Counted from the stretch's first letter, positions 1-10,663 are shown. The stretch: 64,000 nucleotides of DNA from Tridacna crocea (GCA_943736015.1 OX031062.1:53618962-53682961), one strand, 5' to 3'. Notes: generated by a model not told the origin, from the letters alone. Numbers and translations are program-made.

Positions 1-96
1 CTTCAGGGGAACGCTGGAATCTTTGTTCATTTGTAATACGAGTTATTTGCACGGGGTACCATCATTTTTCATTGCAGTCATCAAAGTACTGAAGGA

Positions 97-430
97 CTAA
101 AGAGTTTGTTTGTTTGTGTGGATGGGGGTCTGGCCCCACTTTCAACCGTCTTAGTCATCTAACGATGACAGCTTACTTTACAGATTTTTCATAAGTGCCT
201 TGCTAGGCGTGCGGTGCCTAGAACCTTGTCCAAGGACAACAACCCCTTAAGGATTCACATCTTGAGAGGTAACTAGCAGGAATTCCTTATTACCAACCGA
301 AAGTCCTTATCACCTACTCTCAGAGTACTTAAGGTAAACGGACCCTAAATCTCGTATTAAAAGACGGAAAGTGCCGAGATTGGCCGAATAGTCTTTACGG
401 AAAGGTCGCTCTCTACCGATGAGTTAGAAT
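97..430 (-). repeat. SINE-like retroposon, degenerate
   Basis: Read on the minus strand, it has a possible box A-like start (CGGTAGAGAGCG), a middle containing GTTGTCCTTGGACAAG and a tail of CAAACAAACAAA. This order resembles tRNA-derived mollusc SINEs, but box B is not clear. Confidence 0.3.
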
Positions 431-509
431 CGTAGACCTTTAAAATCTGAACTTGACTCCGTGGATGGGGTTTAATATACTGTAATCCTTGACATATAAC
501 TCCGCTCAC

Positions 510-680
510 GACGGGGAATCGAAAACATTGTTAGAACAGGAGAAAATGCTGGTCACCAGCATTTCGTCGGTTTACGTCAAAAACCTCGTAACTACAGCTT
601 GAAACAAGCTGTAGTTACGAGGTTTATTTAAGTAAACCGACAATTTTTCTCCTTTTCCTGAAAGGCTTCCATCTCTTTCA
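510..680 (+). mobile_element. A element, split by a K foldback
   Basis: The left stem GAAAACATTGTTAG and GAAAATGCTGGTCACCAGC is followed by a K element, then the rest of the right stem (TTTTTCTCCTTTTCC) and a short Y arm. The outer ends are too worn to place. Confidence 0.6.
575..642. mobile_element. K foldback element, copy 1
   Basis: Near-perfect inverted repeat CGTCGGTTTAC ... GTAAACCGACA with loop GCTTGAAACAAGC. It is inserted in the hairpin of an A element; the interrupted ATTT is repeated on both sides. Confidence 0.75.
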
Positions 681-731
681 AAGAAAGCATTTTGTCAACC
701 CTTAATTTTTGCCAAGGCCTCCATCACCAAA

Positions 732-1016
732 GCCGAGCCATGGTAGGTCAGTCGGTAGCGTACAGGACTAGAGAACAGGGGGTCGTGAGTTCGATCCAGG
801 GTTCGGTCAATTTCTTTCCAAGGATTGATGATTGTCATTGCGACAGGATTCATTCCTCTCTGACCGCTGGTCGTTGTTTCAACAATAGCTATGTGGGAAA
901 GCAGCCAGTGGCCAGGAAAGAATATTGTGCGGAGTACTGGAAACAGAAACTCCAGGAAAGCATGGATTGGTTCACTGGTCGCCGCGATAAACGCCATACA
1001 ATAGATCAATCATCAA
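732..1016 (+). repeat. tRNA-derived SINE, family S2
   Basis: The head GCCGAGCCATGGTAGGTCAG resembles box A and GAGTTCGATCC resembles box B. The body includes GCGACAGGATTCATTCCTCT and GTGGGAAAGCAGCCAGTGG and ends with CGCCATACAATAGATCAATC. The same body and order recur at 47266-47563. Confidence 0.7.
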
Positions 1017-1029
1017 AGTCATAAACAGA

Positions 1030-1955
1030 CGGCAGTGTTTGACAGAACGAGCAAATATCTAGGTTCATAATTCTCATGAATATCTGGAATTATTTTTGTG
1101 GTATTTGTCGAAGACAATACCACTATGAGTTCAAGATTGAAATTTGAAGACTACGTATCGTATTTTGTACAAAGCCGAAGGAAATAAACCCAATTAAACT
1201 CAATTTTTCTCAGGCAAATGAGTTTTTCGATAGTACCCAGATATGCAATTGAAAATGGCATATGAGAATACACTGGGTGAGACTATCGATCGTGGAAATA
1301 CTAATTTTTGATTGAAAATAGCTTCACTCTTTTATAGCCTTCTATTGGCGCAATGATACAAAATTTGTCTACCGATCGCCCAGTCCGGGGCTTTCTCGTT
1401 CCATAACCAGTTCGTCCCATTGCTTGTTCATTCCATGATTGCACGCTTCTCCATTTGATTTTCCATGAATATTTATAGATGGAAATAATTTATTGTAATG
1501 TTGGGAATTAAATGTTAAAGGCCAAATATATGTCAAAATCATAATTTTCAGGTACAAAATTAATTTCATTCTAATTAATCACATAGTTACTCTCTCTGTC
1601 CGTCATGTAACATACTGTTAAGGGACGTTACTCCTGAGTTCTCCTAATGATCAAAGGGAGACCACAATACACAAATAATCCTAACTTTGTCATGAGTACT
1701 CTCCCTTCAACCAAAAAGGTATTCAAGTAGGTTGACTTCAAGCTAATATTTAAATAATATTTTTCGTTCTCTTTCAAATTATCAATTTCAGACAACGGTT
1801 TCCTTGACAAATACCACTACAGCGTTCTGAACGCTTTGATTTTTATCTGGAAAAAGGACAAACACTTCTTTTAATTATTCTTATGACCAATCAGATCACC
1901 TCAGATGCATTCTCTTTAAAACTTTCAAGCTTTCAAGAAATACAGATTTATATTA
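1030..1955. other. AT-rich stretch, no gene seen
   Basis: No coding pattern or known repeat. A weak inverted pair (CGATAGTACCCAG near 1218, CTGGGTGAGACTATCG near 1275) surrounds about 45 bp and could be a worn foldback. Confidence 0.4.
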
Positions 1956-2065
1956 ACCCTTAGGCTCCCTGACCGTTTGAGGACAGTGTAGATCTAGATG
2001 AGACAGCACAGAAGGTGCAGTCTGATCTTGAATCTACACTGTCTGATGAGGAGTTACTCTAAAAA
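1955..2065 (+). mobile_element. P palindromic element, partial
   Basis: Starts at TTAACCCTTAGGC and carries the P hairpin: GGACAGTGTAGATCTAGATG ... GCAGTCTGATCTTGAATC ... ACACTGTCTGATGAGG. The right end was not found. Confidence 0.6.
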
Positions 2066-2784
2066 ATTAATTTGGATTAGCCCCATTCGGATTTTGTTGT
2101 ATAGGCTTGAAATTTTTATTCTATTCAAAGGTGGCCCTTCAGATTTTGGGACGAAAATTTTACAAAAATGCAAAGAAAATCATCCTTATACTCCCAAAGC
2201 CTTTTAATTTGCGTTCATAAAACCCCAGTAGTCCAACACCATCCGACAACACGAGAAATTAGGGATTTACTACAGCCCAGATTGACACCAACGGGAGACA
2301 CGTTTTATTTTTAGAAGATCATTTTTCTCATTTACATACAGAGATACACAGACGAAGTTTAAACATAGCGTCCGAAGAAGACATTATGGAAAATAATTAT
2401 TACATGTTTGTTTTGTAACGGAATTTAAGTGTTATTAGTCACGTGTCAGTCACTTGACATTCCCACAATGCTATTTTGATTTTTGGCGCGAAATCTAAAA
2501 ATAGCTTAAGAGGCTACGTAGCCTTTTAAGGGAATACCATCAAAAAAAAATTTATTTGTAATTTTATGATTCTTAATTATTGATGATTTGTATTATTTTT
2601 CATATAAATTTCAGTGATATATATATTTTTTAATTTGGTGAGATATAAAAATTCTAAATACCAAACGTTAAGCAGGATAATGTTTAACTTATGGTTGAAT
2701 TGTCTAATAAAAACAAACTAGGAGAAATAACACTGCGCTGTGTCTTACGAGTTTCATTGAAGTTATTTCCCTTAAATTTGAACC
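2066..2784. other. AT-rich stretch, no gene seen
   Basis: No homology or convincing coding signal recognised. It contains T- and A-runs near 2540-2640. Confidence 0.4.
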
Positions 2785-2892
2785 TTTACGACTACATCAG
2801 ATTTTATGCTACAGTAGACTTACTGCACAGGCTGATCCGAGACGATACTTTACGCAAATGTCCGAATGCCCCTTTTTGGCGTGTTGCAAGCA
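2785..2892 (+). mobile_element. G element, right half
   Basis: Ends with GCAAATGTCCGAATGCCCC and GGCGTGTTGCAAGC, the right terminus of the G family. The left half is missing. Confidence 0.6.
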
Positions 2893-2977
2893 AAATACTC
2901 TTCGACCCTCAACCAAACGATCTTATCTATTCTTTTCAATTAGACAGATCAGGAGTCGTTATTTATGTCATGTGTTC

Positions 2978-3255
2978 ATATATGGCCTATATTACGCAAA
3001 AAAGGGGCATTTAGATATTTACGTAAAGTATTGTCTCGGATCAGTCTGCGCAGACTCGGATCAGACCGCGCAGACTAATATGAGACGGTAGTTTACGACT
3101 ACACTAGATTTTGTCCCAGAGTACTTAGACTTGCGAAAAACATAAACTGCACAAAAACGGAGAGTGTCGTTTCGGATTAGTCTGCGCGAAGTGCGCAGGC
3201 TGAACCGAGACGAAACTTTATGCAAGTGTCAAAATCATCTTCTGGCGTGTTGCAG

Positions 3256-3256
<1 letters not shown>
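2978..3256 (+). mobile_element. G element, next to a TATC microsatellite
   Basis: Left end ACGCAAAAAAGGGGCATTT, a centre with CGGATCAGTCTGCGCAGACT, and right end GGCGTGTTGCAGATC, which runs straight into the (TATC)n tract. Confidence 0.65.
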
Positions 3257-3292
<36 letters not shown>

Positions 3293-3380
3293 AATATCTA
3301 TCTATCTATCTACCTATCTGTCCATCTATCCATCTATCTATCTATCTCTCTATCTATCTATCTATCTATCTATCTAACTG

Positions 3381-3416
<36 letters not shown>

Positions 3417-3425
3417 ACTGTCTGC

Positions 3426-3467
<42 letters not shown>

Positions 3468-3525
3468 GCCCATCTATCTATCTATCTACCTATCTATCTA
3501 CCTATCCATCTAACTGTCCATCTAA

Positions 3526-3564
<39 letters not shown>

Positions 3565-3567
3565 ATT

Positions 3568-3622
<55 letters not shown>
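3256..3622. repeat. (TATC)n microsatellite
   Basis: About 365 bp of TATC with scattered variant units such as TGTC and TACC. It yields long Tyr-Leu-Ser-Ile reading frames that are not genes. Confidence 0.97.
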
Positions 3623-3641
3623 CATACAACAAAAAAGTTTC

Positions 3642-4128
3642 GCCCGCACGGGTAGCTCAGTGGTTAGCGTATCAGACTCGTGACATGGCTGTTGTCACCT
3701 CGATATCAGATTAAGGCATACTTTCTTTCTTTCCGACAACTTTCTGTCCGGCAACTTTTCGCCTCCCACCTTTGATGCATTTGAGAAAAGTAGTCAATTA
3801 CTTGGAAAGAAACCTGTGTCAGTCCTGCTGAGATTAACTTTTTACCACACGACAAAATTTTAGAATCGTCCAAATTCAAAGCATTTGCAGATGACAAAAT
3901 AATGGTGACTGAAAAATTGAAATTTGCTCTAGGAAGGGTAGAAAACACTGTGGGAAAAGGAGAAAATGCTGGTTACCAGCATTTTTTTCCTTTTCCCACA
4001 GTGTTTTCAAAAGGCTTCTTTCTCAGGGGCGTCAAAAGTAGGGATTGTGTGGTAATGGGTTAAGCCATAAAAGACATGCGTAGCCCTGTGCACTGACACT
4101 GTGGTATGACCTAAGCTGTTAAAACGGC
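3642..4128 (+). repeat. tRNA-derived SINE, family S1, with nested A element
   Basis: The head GCCCGCACGGGTAGCTCAG and body (TTTCGCCTCCCACC, GAGAAAAGTAGTC) match the S1 copies at 35276 and 42405. It is split at 3834-4063 by an A element and resumes with GCCATAAAAGACATGCG and TATGACCTAAGCTGTTAAA. More diverged than the other two copies. Confidence 0.8.
3834..4063 (+). mobile_element. A element, complete, inside an S1 SINE
   Basis: TTAA at both ends, X arm left, 67-bp hairpin with TTA centre, Y arm right ending GGTAATGGGTTAA. Its insertion postdates the SINE. Confidence 0.92.
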
Positions 4129-4460
4129 TGCTGTGCAGTCTGATCTTCACATAAATTGTCAAAAACAGGTATGAGTCTCATTTAACAGCAGCCAAAAATG
4201 TTAATTTTTTTTTAAAAAGGTAAAACCATGAAACGCTATTATCAATCTCGTTTACCAGCCAAAAAAGTAAATTTTTTTTTTTAAAAATGGAAAATCATGA
4301 AACTCTATTATCGATCCCGTTTACCAGCCAAAATGTTAGACAGAAATTTTAAAACAGGTGGGGTAAAGTCACGACATTATTATTAATCCTACTTCCTCTT
4401 TTCGGTTCGTTTGGCATGATTCAGTTCTACCCATTGAAACCATTAATTGGTATCAGTCCC

Positions 4461-4714
4461 TTAACCCTTTTATCGTCTGCAAGTGCTTTAAATTTGGACC
4501 AGTCTAAAATTTTAGACTAGTCCAATTTGAAAGCACTTGCAGAGGACAAAATAAATCTAACTCAAAAATTGAAACTTGTTCCCAACAGGGTAGTAAACAT
4601 TGTGGGAAATGGAGAAAAATGCTGGTAACCAGCATTTTCTCTTTTTCCCACTTTGTTTTCAAACGCCTTCTATCCCAAGGTCTTAAAACCAGGGATTGTT
4701 TGGTAAAGGGTTAA
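4461..4714 (+). mobile_element. A element with extra inverted X end
   Basis: After TTAACCCTTTT it carries an inverted piece of the X arm (CGTCTGCAAGTGCTTTAAAT) and then the normal X arm, making a second small hairpin at AAAATTTTAGACTAGTCC. Ends GGTAAAGGGTTAA. Confidence 0.88.
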
Positions 4715-4802
4715 ATAGAACATTTTCATTAAAAAATCATAAAATAAACTGAAAGCAAATACACTAATACAATGATCTCAATGTCTGAATTATCAATTTC
4801 AG

Positions 4803-5017
4803 TTAACCCTTTCCCAAACGACCAAATTTTTGGCTTGTCGAAATTGAAAGTATTTGCAGACGACAAAATAAAAGTGATTGAAATTGTGAAGGGTGGAAAA
4901 CATTGTGGGAAAAGGAGAAAATGCTGGCTACCAGCATTTTCTCCTTTTCCCACAATGTTTTCTAAAGGCTTCTTTCTCAGGGGGGTCAAAAGTAGGGATT
5001 GTGTGGTAATGGATTAA
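4803..5017 (+). mobile_element. A element, complete
   Basis: TTAACCCTTTCCC start and GGTAATGGATTAA end. The hairpin centre is GCTGGCTACCAGC. The left arm is slightly shortened. Confidence 0.9.
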
Positions 5018-5279
5018 ATATATTGGCAAATTACACATATTTCTAGGAGTTTTATAATTATGAGCCATGCTCCGGCAAAAGGGGACTTATTTCATCACCG
5101 TGATACATAATACTAGCCCAACTGATCACATAAGTGTGGATCCATTAGAGCTACTTTCCGAAATAACTGACTTAACCATGAAGTAGACTGGTCCTTTGAC
5201 AAACAGAACAATGACCAATAGCGAAAAGTTTCGGCCCAGGTCAGCCTGCTGATCTGGACCGAAACGTTTCGCAGACACA

Positions 5280-5508
5280 TTAACTCTTTACCATACAATC
5301 CCGACTTTTTACGCCCCTGAGAAAGAATCCCTTTGAAAACACTGTGGGAAAAGGAGAAAATGCTGGTAACCAGCATTTTCTCCTTTTCCCACAGTGTTTT
5401 CTACCCTTCCCAGACCGAATTTCAATTTTTCGGTCAACTTTTTTTCGTCATCTGCAAATGCATTCAATTTGGACCAGTCTAAAATTTTCTCGTTTGGTAA
5501 AGAGTTAA
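5280..5508 (-). mobile_element. A element, complete, shares TTAA with the next
   Basis: Y arm left, intact hairpin with TAA centre, X arm right ending GGTAAAGAGTTAA. The terminal TTAA 5505-5508 is also the start of the next copy. Confidence 0.92.
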
Positions 5509-5733
5509 CCCATTACCACACAATCCTTACTTTTGACGCCCCTGAGAAAGAAGCCTCTAGAAAACATTGTGGGAAAAGGAGAAAATGCTGGTAACCAGCA
5601 TTTTCTCCTTTTCCCACAATGTTTTCTACCCTTCACAAAACAAATTTCAAATTTTCAGTCACTTTTTTTTTGTCGTCTGCTAATGCTTTCCATTTGGACA
5701 AGTCTAAAATTTTGTCGTCTGGTAATGAGTTAA
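5505..5733 (-). mobile_element. A element, complete, tandem with previous
   Basis: Begins with the shared TTAA, then CCCATTACCACACAATCC. Hairpin intact. Ends GGTAATGAGTTAA. Confidence 0.92.
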
Positions 5734-5967
5734 GCCCCCTTTTCACATAGCACGGCTCATTTTAATTGTGCACCTTGTTCATTAGATTGATTCAGATGTA
5801 GATGTAGGGCCTTGAATGTCGGGCTTATCGAAACCTTGCAGTGTTACATAAAAAAAAAACTAATTAAAACTTTTCAAGTCACAATAACTACGCAGATATC
5901 GTACATTCCAAAACTCTCTTTTATATGTCAAAAATATCATATAACTACATGTATGGTATCGGATATG

Positions 5968-6228
5968 GCTTGCAGCACGCGAAAAGGGACATTCGAACAT
6001 TTGCGTAAAGTGTCGTCTCGGATCAGCCTGCGCAGTCCGCGCAGGCTGACCCGAGACGGCACTTTACGACTACATTAGATTTTGTACTACAGTAGATTTG
6101 TGCAAAACAGAAAATTGCGTAGAAACGGAAAATATCGTTTCGGATCAGCCTACGCGGACTGCGCAGGCTGATCCGGAATGAAACTTTACGCAAATATCCG
6201 AATGCCCAATTTCGCCTGTTGCATGCCA
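5968..6228 (+). mobile_element. G element, complete
   Basis: Long inverted ends: GGCTTGCAGCACGCGAAAAG on the left and CGCCTGTTGCATGCC on the right. Two internal hairpins of the type GGATCAGCCTGCGCAG / GCGCAGGCTGA are joined by a 60-bp spacer. Confidence 0.75.
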
Positions 6229-6331
6229 TATGGTATATCTAGATTCATTCTGCAAGTTCTTCACATATTTTGTGGTCTCTGATCTTGATCTACTCTATCC
6301 GATTATCACTTTAAAATATAATTCCTAGTTT

Positions 6332-6462
6332 TAACAACCCTGCGGAAAAAAGGGGGGATTTTGAAATCATTGTGGGAAAAAAAGAATATAATGGTTACTT
6401 GCATTTACTCCTTTTCACAATATCTTCCTTCCTTTACATAGACAAACTCCGCCATTTGAGCC
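6332..6462 (-). mobile_element. A element, old
   Basis: Degenerate hairpin (ATTGTGGGAAAAAAAGAATA ... TTTACTCCTTTTCACAATAT) with a worn Y arm on the left. No TTAA ends remain. Confidence 0.5.
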
Positions 6463-6482
6463 ATATAAATGTACTCGTATGA

Positions 6483-6785
6483 ACGGCTTGCAACACGCTA
6501 AAAGGGGCATTCGATACAACAAAATCCGAATGGGGCTAATCCAAATTCATTTCTTAGAGTGCATTCATATAGTGTCGAATCGGATCGGCTTGCACAGTTC
6601 GCGAAGGCTAATCATGGGCCGAAACGACAATGTCACGTTTTTTTATACAATTTTCTGTTTTGCGCAAGTCTATTGTAGCAATAAATTCAATGCAGTCGTA
6701 AAGTACCTTCGCGGACTGCGCAGGCTGATCTGAGATGGCACTTTATGCAGATTTCCGAATGCTTTTTTTCCCGCGTGTTACAAGC
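6483..6785 (+). mobile_element. G element, diverged
   Basis: GGCTTGCAACACGCTAAAAG left end, GCGTGTTACAAGCC right end, with the second internal hairpin (CGGACTGCGCAGGCTGATC) clear and the first worn. Confidence 0.65.
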
Positions 6786-6793
6786 CAATTATT

Positions 6794-6850
6794 ATCATCA
6801 TTCACAAATTCTGTAAATTTGGACAAGTTTAAAGTTACACCATGTGGCCA
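6794..6850 (-). mobile_element. A element X-end fragment
   Basis: AATTTGGACAAGTTTAAAG with flanks matching the inverted X terminus, ending where the next A copy begins. Remnant of an abutting copy. Confidence 0.45.
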
Positions 6851-7072
6851 ACCCATTCCAATACAATCCCTGATTTTTACGACCCTGAGAAGCCTTTTGA
6901 AAACATTGTGGGAAAAGGAGAAAATGCTGGTAACCAGCATTTTCTCCTTTTCCCACCATGTTTTCTACTTTGCTGAAAACGAATGTAAATTTTTGAGTTA
7001 CGTTGATTTTGTCGTCTGCAAGTACTTACAATTTGGACCAGTCTAAAATTTTGTCGTTTGGTAAAGGATTAA
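6848..7072 (-). mobile_element. A element, near complete
   Basis: Y arm from AACCCATTCCAATACAATC, intact hairpin, X arm ending GGTAAAGGATTAA. The left TTAA is mutated. Confidence 0.85.
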
Positions 7073-7077
7073 GGGGG

Positions 7078-7295
7078 TTAACTCTTTACCAAATGACAAA
7101 ATTTCAGACAGGTCCAAATTGATAGCATTTGCAGACGACAAAATAAATGTGACTCAAAAGTTGCAATTTGTTTTGAGAAGGGTAAAAAACATTGTGGGAA
7201 AAGGAGCATTTTCTCCTGTACCACAATGTTTTCAGAAGGCTTCTTTCTCAGGGTCGTAAAATGTCGGGATTGTGTGGTATAGGGGTAAGGGTTAA
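7078..7295 (+). mobile_element. A element with shortened hairpin
   Basis: TTAACTCTTTACC start and GGGTTAA end. The loop-side part of the stem is deleted, leaving GGGAAAAGGAGCATTTTCTCC. Confidence 0.87.
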
Positions 7296-7443
7296 AAAGA
7301 AGGGAAAATTGACAGACACTGTGAAGGGTGAAGAAAATAGCTGTATTTTAATTTTGTAGTTTATTTACATGCAACTTCTTGTGTATAACATATCGTTTTA
7401 CGGTGCATACATCCGATGTTACCTTTTCATTGTCTGATAAATT

Positions 7444-7540
7444 AAACCTTTGGCTGCTAAGCGTGACACTTAGCAGCCAAACGTTTTCCGGCTAGTGTAG
7501 ATCAAAATCAGACTGCACAGAACGTTTTGTGTAATAGACT
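7444..7540 (+). mobile_element. P element, partial
   Basis: Contains GGCTGCTAAGCGTGACACTT and GTGTAGATCAAAATCAGACTG; the right half of the hairpin is missing. Confidence 0.5.
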
Positions 7541-7545
7541 GGGTG

Positions 7546-7870
7546 AAAAATCACCGTGGAAAAAAGGAGAAAATGCTGGTTGCTAGGATTTTCTCCTTTT
7601 ATAACAGTATTTATTAAAAGAATTTGTCTTCGTTGGTTCCTAACCCTTTACTCCATAGATACTCATTTCTACACATTGCTTGTAGGAGCCTTTGGAAAAC
7701 ATTGTGACGAGCAATGTCACCTTTTGCCACAATGTTTTCTATGCAATCAAAAGGTGTCATATACACATAAGAAACAGCTTCATCCTTGCTGTATTTCGGG
7801 TCAATTAGAGATACCATAGAAATGCCTTATAGGGTAAAAAAAAACACAAGATTGTTTAATAAAGTGTTAA
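7546..7870 (+). mobile_element. A element, old, hit by a B element
   Basis: Hairpin GGAGAAAATGCTGGTTGC is followed by a Y arm broken at TCGTTGG and resumed after the B copy with CACAAGATTGTTTAATAAAG and TTAA. Confidence 0.65.
7641..7836 (+). mobile_element. B element, nested in A
   Basis: Starts TAACCCTTTACTCCATAGA and ends TGCCTTATAGGGTAA. The hairpin is reduced to AACATTGTGACGAGCAATGT. The site it entered is the TTAA of the A-family Y arm. Confidence 0.8.
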
Positions 7871-7974
7871 GCCTATTAGAAATGTTTTCAAAATGAGATG
7901 AGGAATATGATGCATGCTCTGAAAAAGAGAGATTAGTGCATGTTCGTGATCCAAGATACCAGGCAAGTCATTAT

Positions 7975-8037
7975 ATAGTAACAGATCCATGCGATCCTTT
8001 TTCTAATCATGAGATACACTGGTCTTTTTACATGCAG
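7975..8037. repeat. Outlying unit of the 81-bp minisatellite
   Basis: AGATCCATGCGATCC ... GAGATACACTGGTC ... CATGCAG is a diverged unit cut off from the main array by the A element at 8038. Confidence 0.75.
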
Positions 8038-8266
8038 TTAACCCATTACCAAACGACAATATTATGGACTTGTCCAAATTGAAAGCATTTGCAGACGACA
8101 AAACAAAAGTGACTGAAAATTTGAAATTTGTTTTGTGAAGGGTAGAAAACATTGTGTGAAAAGGAGAAAATGCTGGTTACCAGCATTTTCTCCTTTTCCC
8201 ACAATGTTTTCTAAAGGTTTCTTTCTCAGAGGCGTCAAAAGTAGGGATTGTGTGGTAATGGGTTAA
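8038..8266 (+). mobile_element. A element inside the minisatellite
   Basis: Complete: TTAACCCATTACC to GGTAATGGGTTAA. The uninterrupted repeat units contain TTAA at the matching place (GCAGAAAATTAAAATGG), so the neighbouring units serve as empty sites showing TTAA duplication. Confidence 0.95.
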
Positions 8267-9150
8267 TAATTATGGATCATAAAAATCCATTCTGTCTAAC
8301 AACCAATTGAATTACGAGATACACTGTTCCTTTTATGTGCAGAAAATTAAAATGGATCCATAAAGATTCATTCTCTTCAACAACCAGCTGAATTTTGAGA
8401 CACACTGTTCCTTTTGTGTGCAGACAATTACAATGGATCCATAAAGATCCATTCTGTTCAACAACCAGCTGAATTTTGGGATACACTGTTCCTTTTGTGT
8501 GCAGAAAATTAAAATGGATCCATAAAGATCCATTCTGTTCAACAGCCAGCTGAATTTTGGGATACACTGTTCCTTTTGTGTGCAGAAAATTAAAATGGAT
8601 CCATAAAGATCCATTCTGTTCAACAGCCAGCTGAATTTTGGGACACACTGTTCCTTTTGTGTGCAGAAAATTAAAATGGATCCATAAAGATCCATTCTGT
8701 TCAACAGCCAGCTGAATTTTGGGACACACTGTTCCTTTTGTGTGCAGAAAATTAAAATGGATCCATAAAGATCCATTCTGTTCAACAACCAGCTGAATTT
8801 TGGGACACACTGTTCCTTTTGTGTGCAGACAATTACAATGGATCCATAAAGATCCATTCTGTTCAACAAACAGCTGAATTTTGGGACACACTGTTCCTTT
8901 TACGTGCAGAAAATTACAATGGATCCAAAAAGATTCATTCTGTTCAACAACCAGCTGAATTTTGAGATACACTGTTCCTTTTACATGCAGACAATTAAAT
9001 TACAACGGATCCATAAAGATCCATTTAACAACCAACTGAATTTTGAGATACACAGTTCCTTTTACATGTAGAAAATAATTATGGATCCATAAAAATCTAT
9101 TTTCTCTAACAATCAACTGAATTTTTAGGTACACTGGTCCTTTTACACGT
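8267..9150. repeat. 81-bp tandem repeat, about 11 units
   Basis: Units start near 8352, 8433, 8514, 8595, 8676, 8757 and 8838, a regular 81-bp period. Each holds ATGGATCCATAAAGATCCAT, CAGCTGAATTTTG and ACACTGTTCCTTTTGTGTG. The central units are nearly identical and the outer ones diverge, as in an array homogenised from the middle. Since 81 is a multiple of three, the minus strand has an open frame of 27-residue repeats (8277-8972); I regard it as non-coding. Confidence 0.95.
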
Positions 9151-10238
9151 AGAACGTTGACCAAAGCAAAGAGTTTTGGCCCAATACTTTTTGCGGATGT
9201 TTTAAGCTCACCTCCTCAGGACAATGCTCATATTATCTTGTAGACATATAAAGTTGAATGGACAATTCAGTCAGTCAAAAATACCCCAAAATAGCATTTG
9301 TGGTTAGACTATCTGATAAACTGCTTGGAAGACTAGATATTGTTTGTACATGCTGTGCAGTCTGACCATGATCTTTATTGTTTGCAATTGCAAAAGTAAT
9401 TAAGATTGCGGTTTGTGTTAAAACTGGTAACGGAAGTAAAGTAAGCGGAAGAATAGTGAAAAGAATATAAAGTTACAGCTTAGTTGGGAAAACTTTCCGT
9501 GACAATTTCAATAGCAAAAGACAATGAATGCCACAAATGCATTTTTCGATGTGCTTTCATTACATGTACATCAAACATGTTGTTAACAGAAAAGCACACA
9601 AAAATCTTTACAAATAAGAAAATTGGCGCATAAATACCATGTAACAATATTACCCAGACTGCGGGGCACCTCAAGCGTTAATAAACGACGTCAATTTTAA
9701 GTTTAAGAGCCTTTGTCAAGGTATTCTGCATGAAATTAAATGCATTTGCCATGTCGGTTAATCCACGGCTGCTCAAATTATATATAACATAAAGTTTATT
9801 TGGCATGAAATGTGTACATTTTTAGAGCAAACTTGATGCATACAAATAAATAGTAAAGTGAAAATTGTTTTCAGAGAGAAGAGTTGATACATGACTAAAA
9901 TATTGAAAATGTCATGTTTACGTAAATCAATAAGGTTTTAAGAAAAAGATAATCAGCTATATAACGTGAAGGTTCTTAGAAGAGTTCAAATTTATCAGAG
10001 TCAAGATTCGCTCCTTATTTTTTTATAAATGCGAGGTATAAAAACTTAGATAAATTTGTAATAATTTTTTTTTTTTTAACTTAAACGTCATAAAAGAACA
10101 GAATTTTCTGGTATACAGCCATATGTAATGGTATCGCGGTAGTTATAAATCACGAAGGGTTCTATAATTTGGACAAATAAGAAGCATATGGTATTCTGAT
10201 TCGATACACTGCAAATTACAGTGTACATTTAAATATAT
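9150..10238. other. AT-rich stretch, worn repeats only
   Basis: A weak P-like piece (GTGCAGTCTGACCATGATC) lies at 9350-9375. Nothing else recognised. Confidence 0.4.
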
Positions 10239-10320
10239 ATTGTCGGTTTACTTTAAAAACCTCGTAACTACAGCTTGTTTCAAGCTGTAGTTACGGGGTT
10301 TTTGAAGTAAACCGACAATA
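10239..10320. mobile_element. K foldback element, copy 2
   Basis: TTGTCGGTTTAC ... GTAAACCGACAA with loop GCTTGTTTCAAGC, the complement of copy 1's loop, so it lies in the opposite orientation. The arms match over nearly the whole length. Confidence 0.8.
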
Positions 10321-10465
10321 TTTATATTTTGAATAAGTAGCTCCATCAAGGATACGAACACGGCAAGTCGGGAGAAAAATCATGATCCTAATATTAAACA
10401 TCACAGTATTATTTTGGCTGGTATATTATAACTGAAGAATAATAAGTAGTCCACATCTAAGATCA

Positions 10466-10663
10466 GGGTTTGTATTCACCAACCATTCTTAAGAACATTC
10501 TTAGTCTTATTCTTCAGAATTTTGTCATTGCGAAAGTAAAAGAACTTCTGATTGGCTAAACCATTGGTTTAGCCAATCAGAAGTTCTGTTACTTTCACAG
10601 TTGGGAAATTTTGAAGAATAAGACCGAGAACGTTTTTAAGAATGGTTGGTGAATACAGGCCCT
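10466..10663. mobile_element. D palindromic element, copy 1
   Basis: About 198 bp, one long inverted repeat: TATTCACCAACCATTCTTAA ... AAGAATGGTTGGTGAATAC. The centre holds CTTCTGATTGGCTAAACC and its mirror, giving two inverted CCAAT motifs. Confidence 0.85.

Noticed and set aside
3164-3565. 133-residue reading frame rich in Tyr-Leu-Ser-Ile
   Set aside because: It is the translation of the (TATC)n microsatellite.
4772-5017. Many 60-100 residue frames containing ENIVGKGENAGYQHFLLFPQ and similar
   Set aside because: These are translations through the A-element hairpin in its frames, not conserved proteins; they recur wherever a copy lies.
5346-5402. Hairpins as transcription terminators or microRNA precursors
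   Set aside because: The same hairpin repeats in about 75 places as part of a transposable element; no evidence of specific processing, although small RNAs from it remain possible.
8277-9150. Evenly spaced repeats resembling a CRISPR array
   Set aside because: The 81-bp units are contiguous with no unique spacers; it is a minisatellite.
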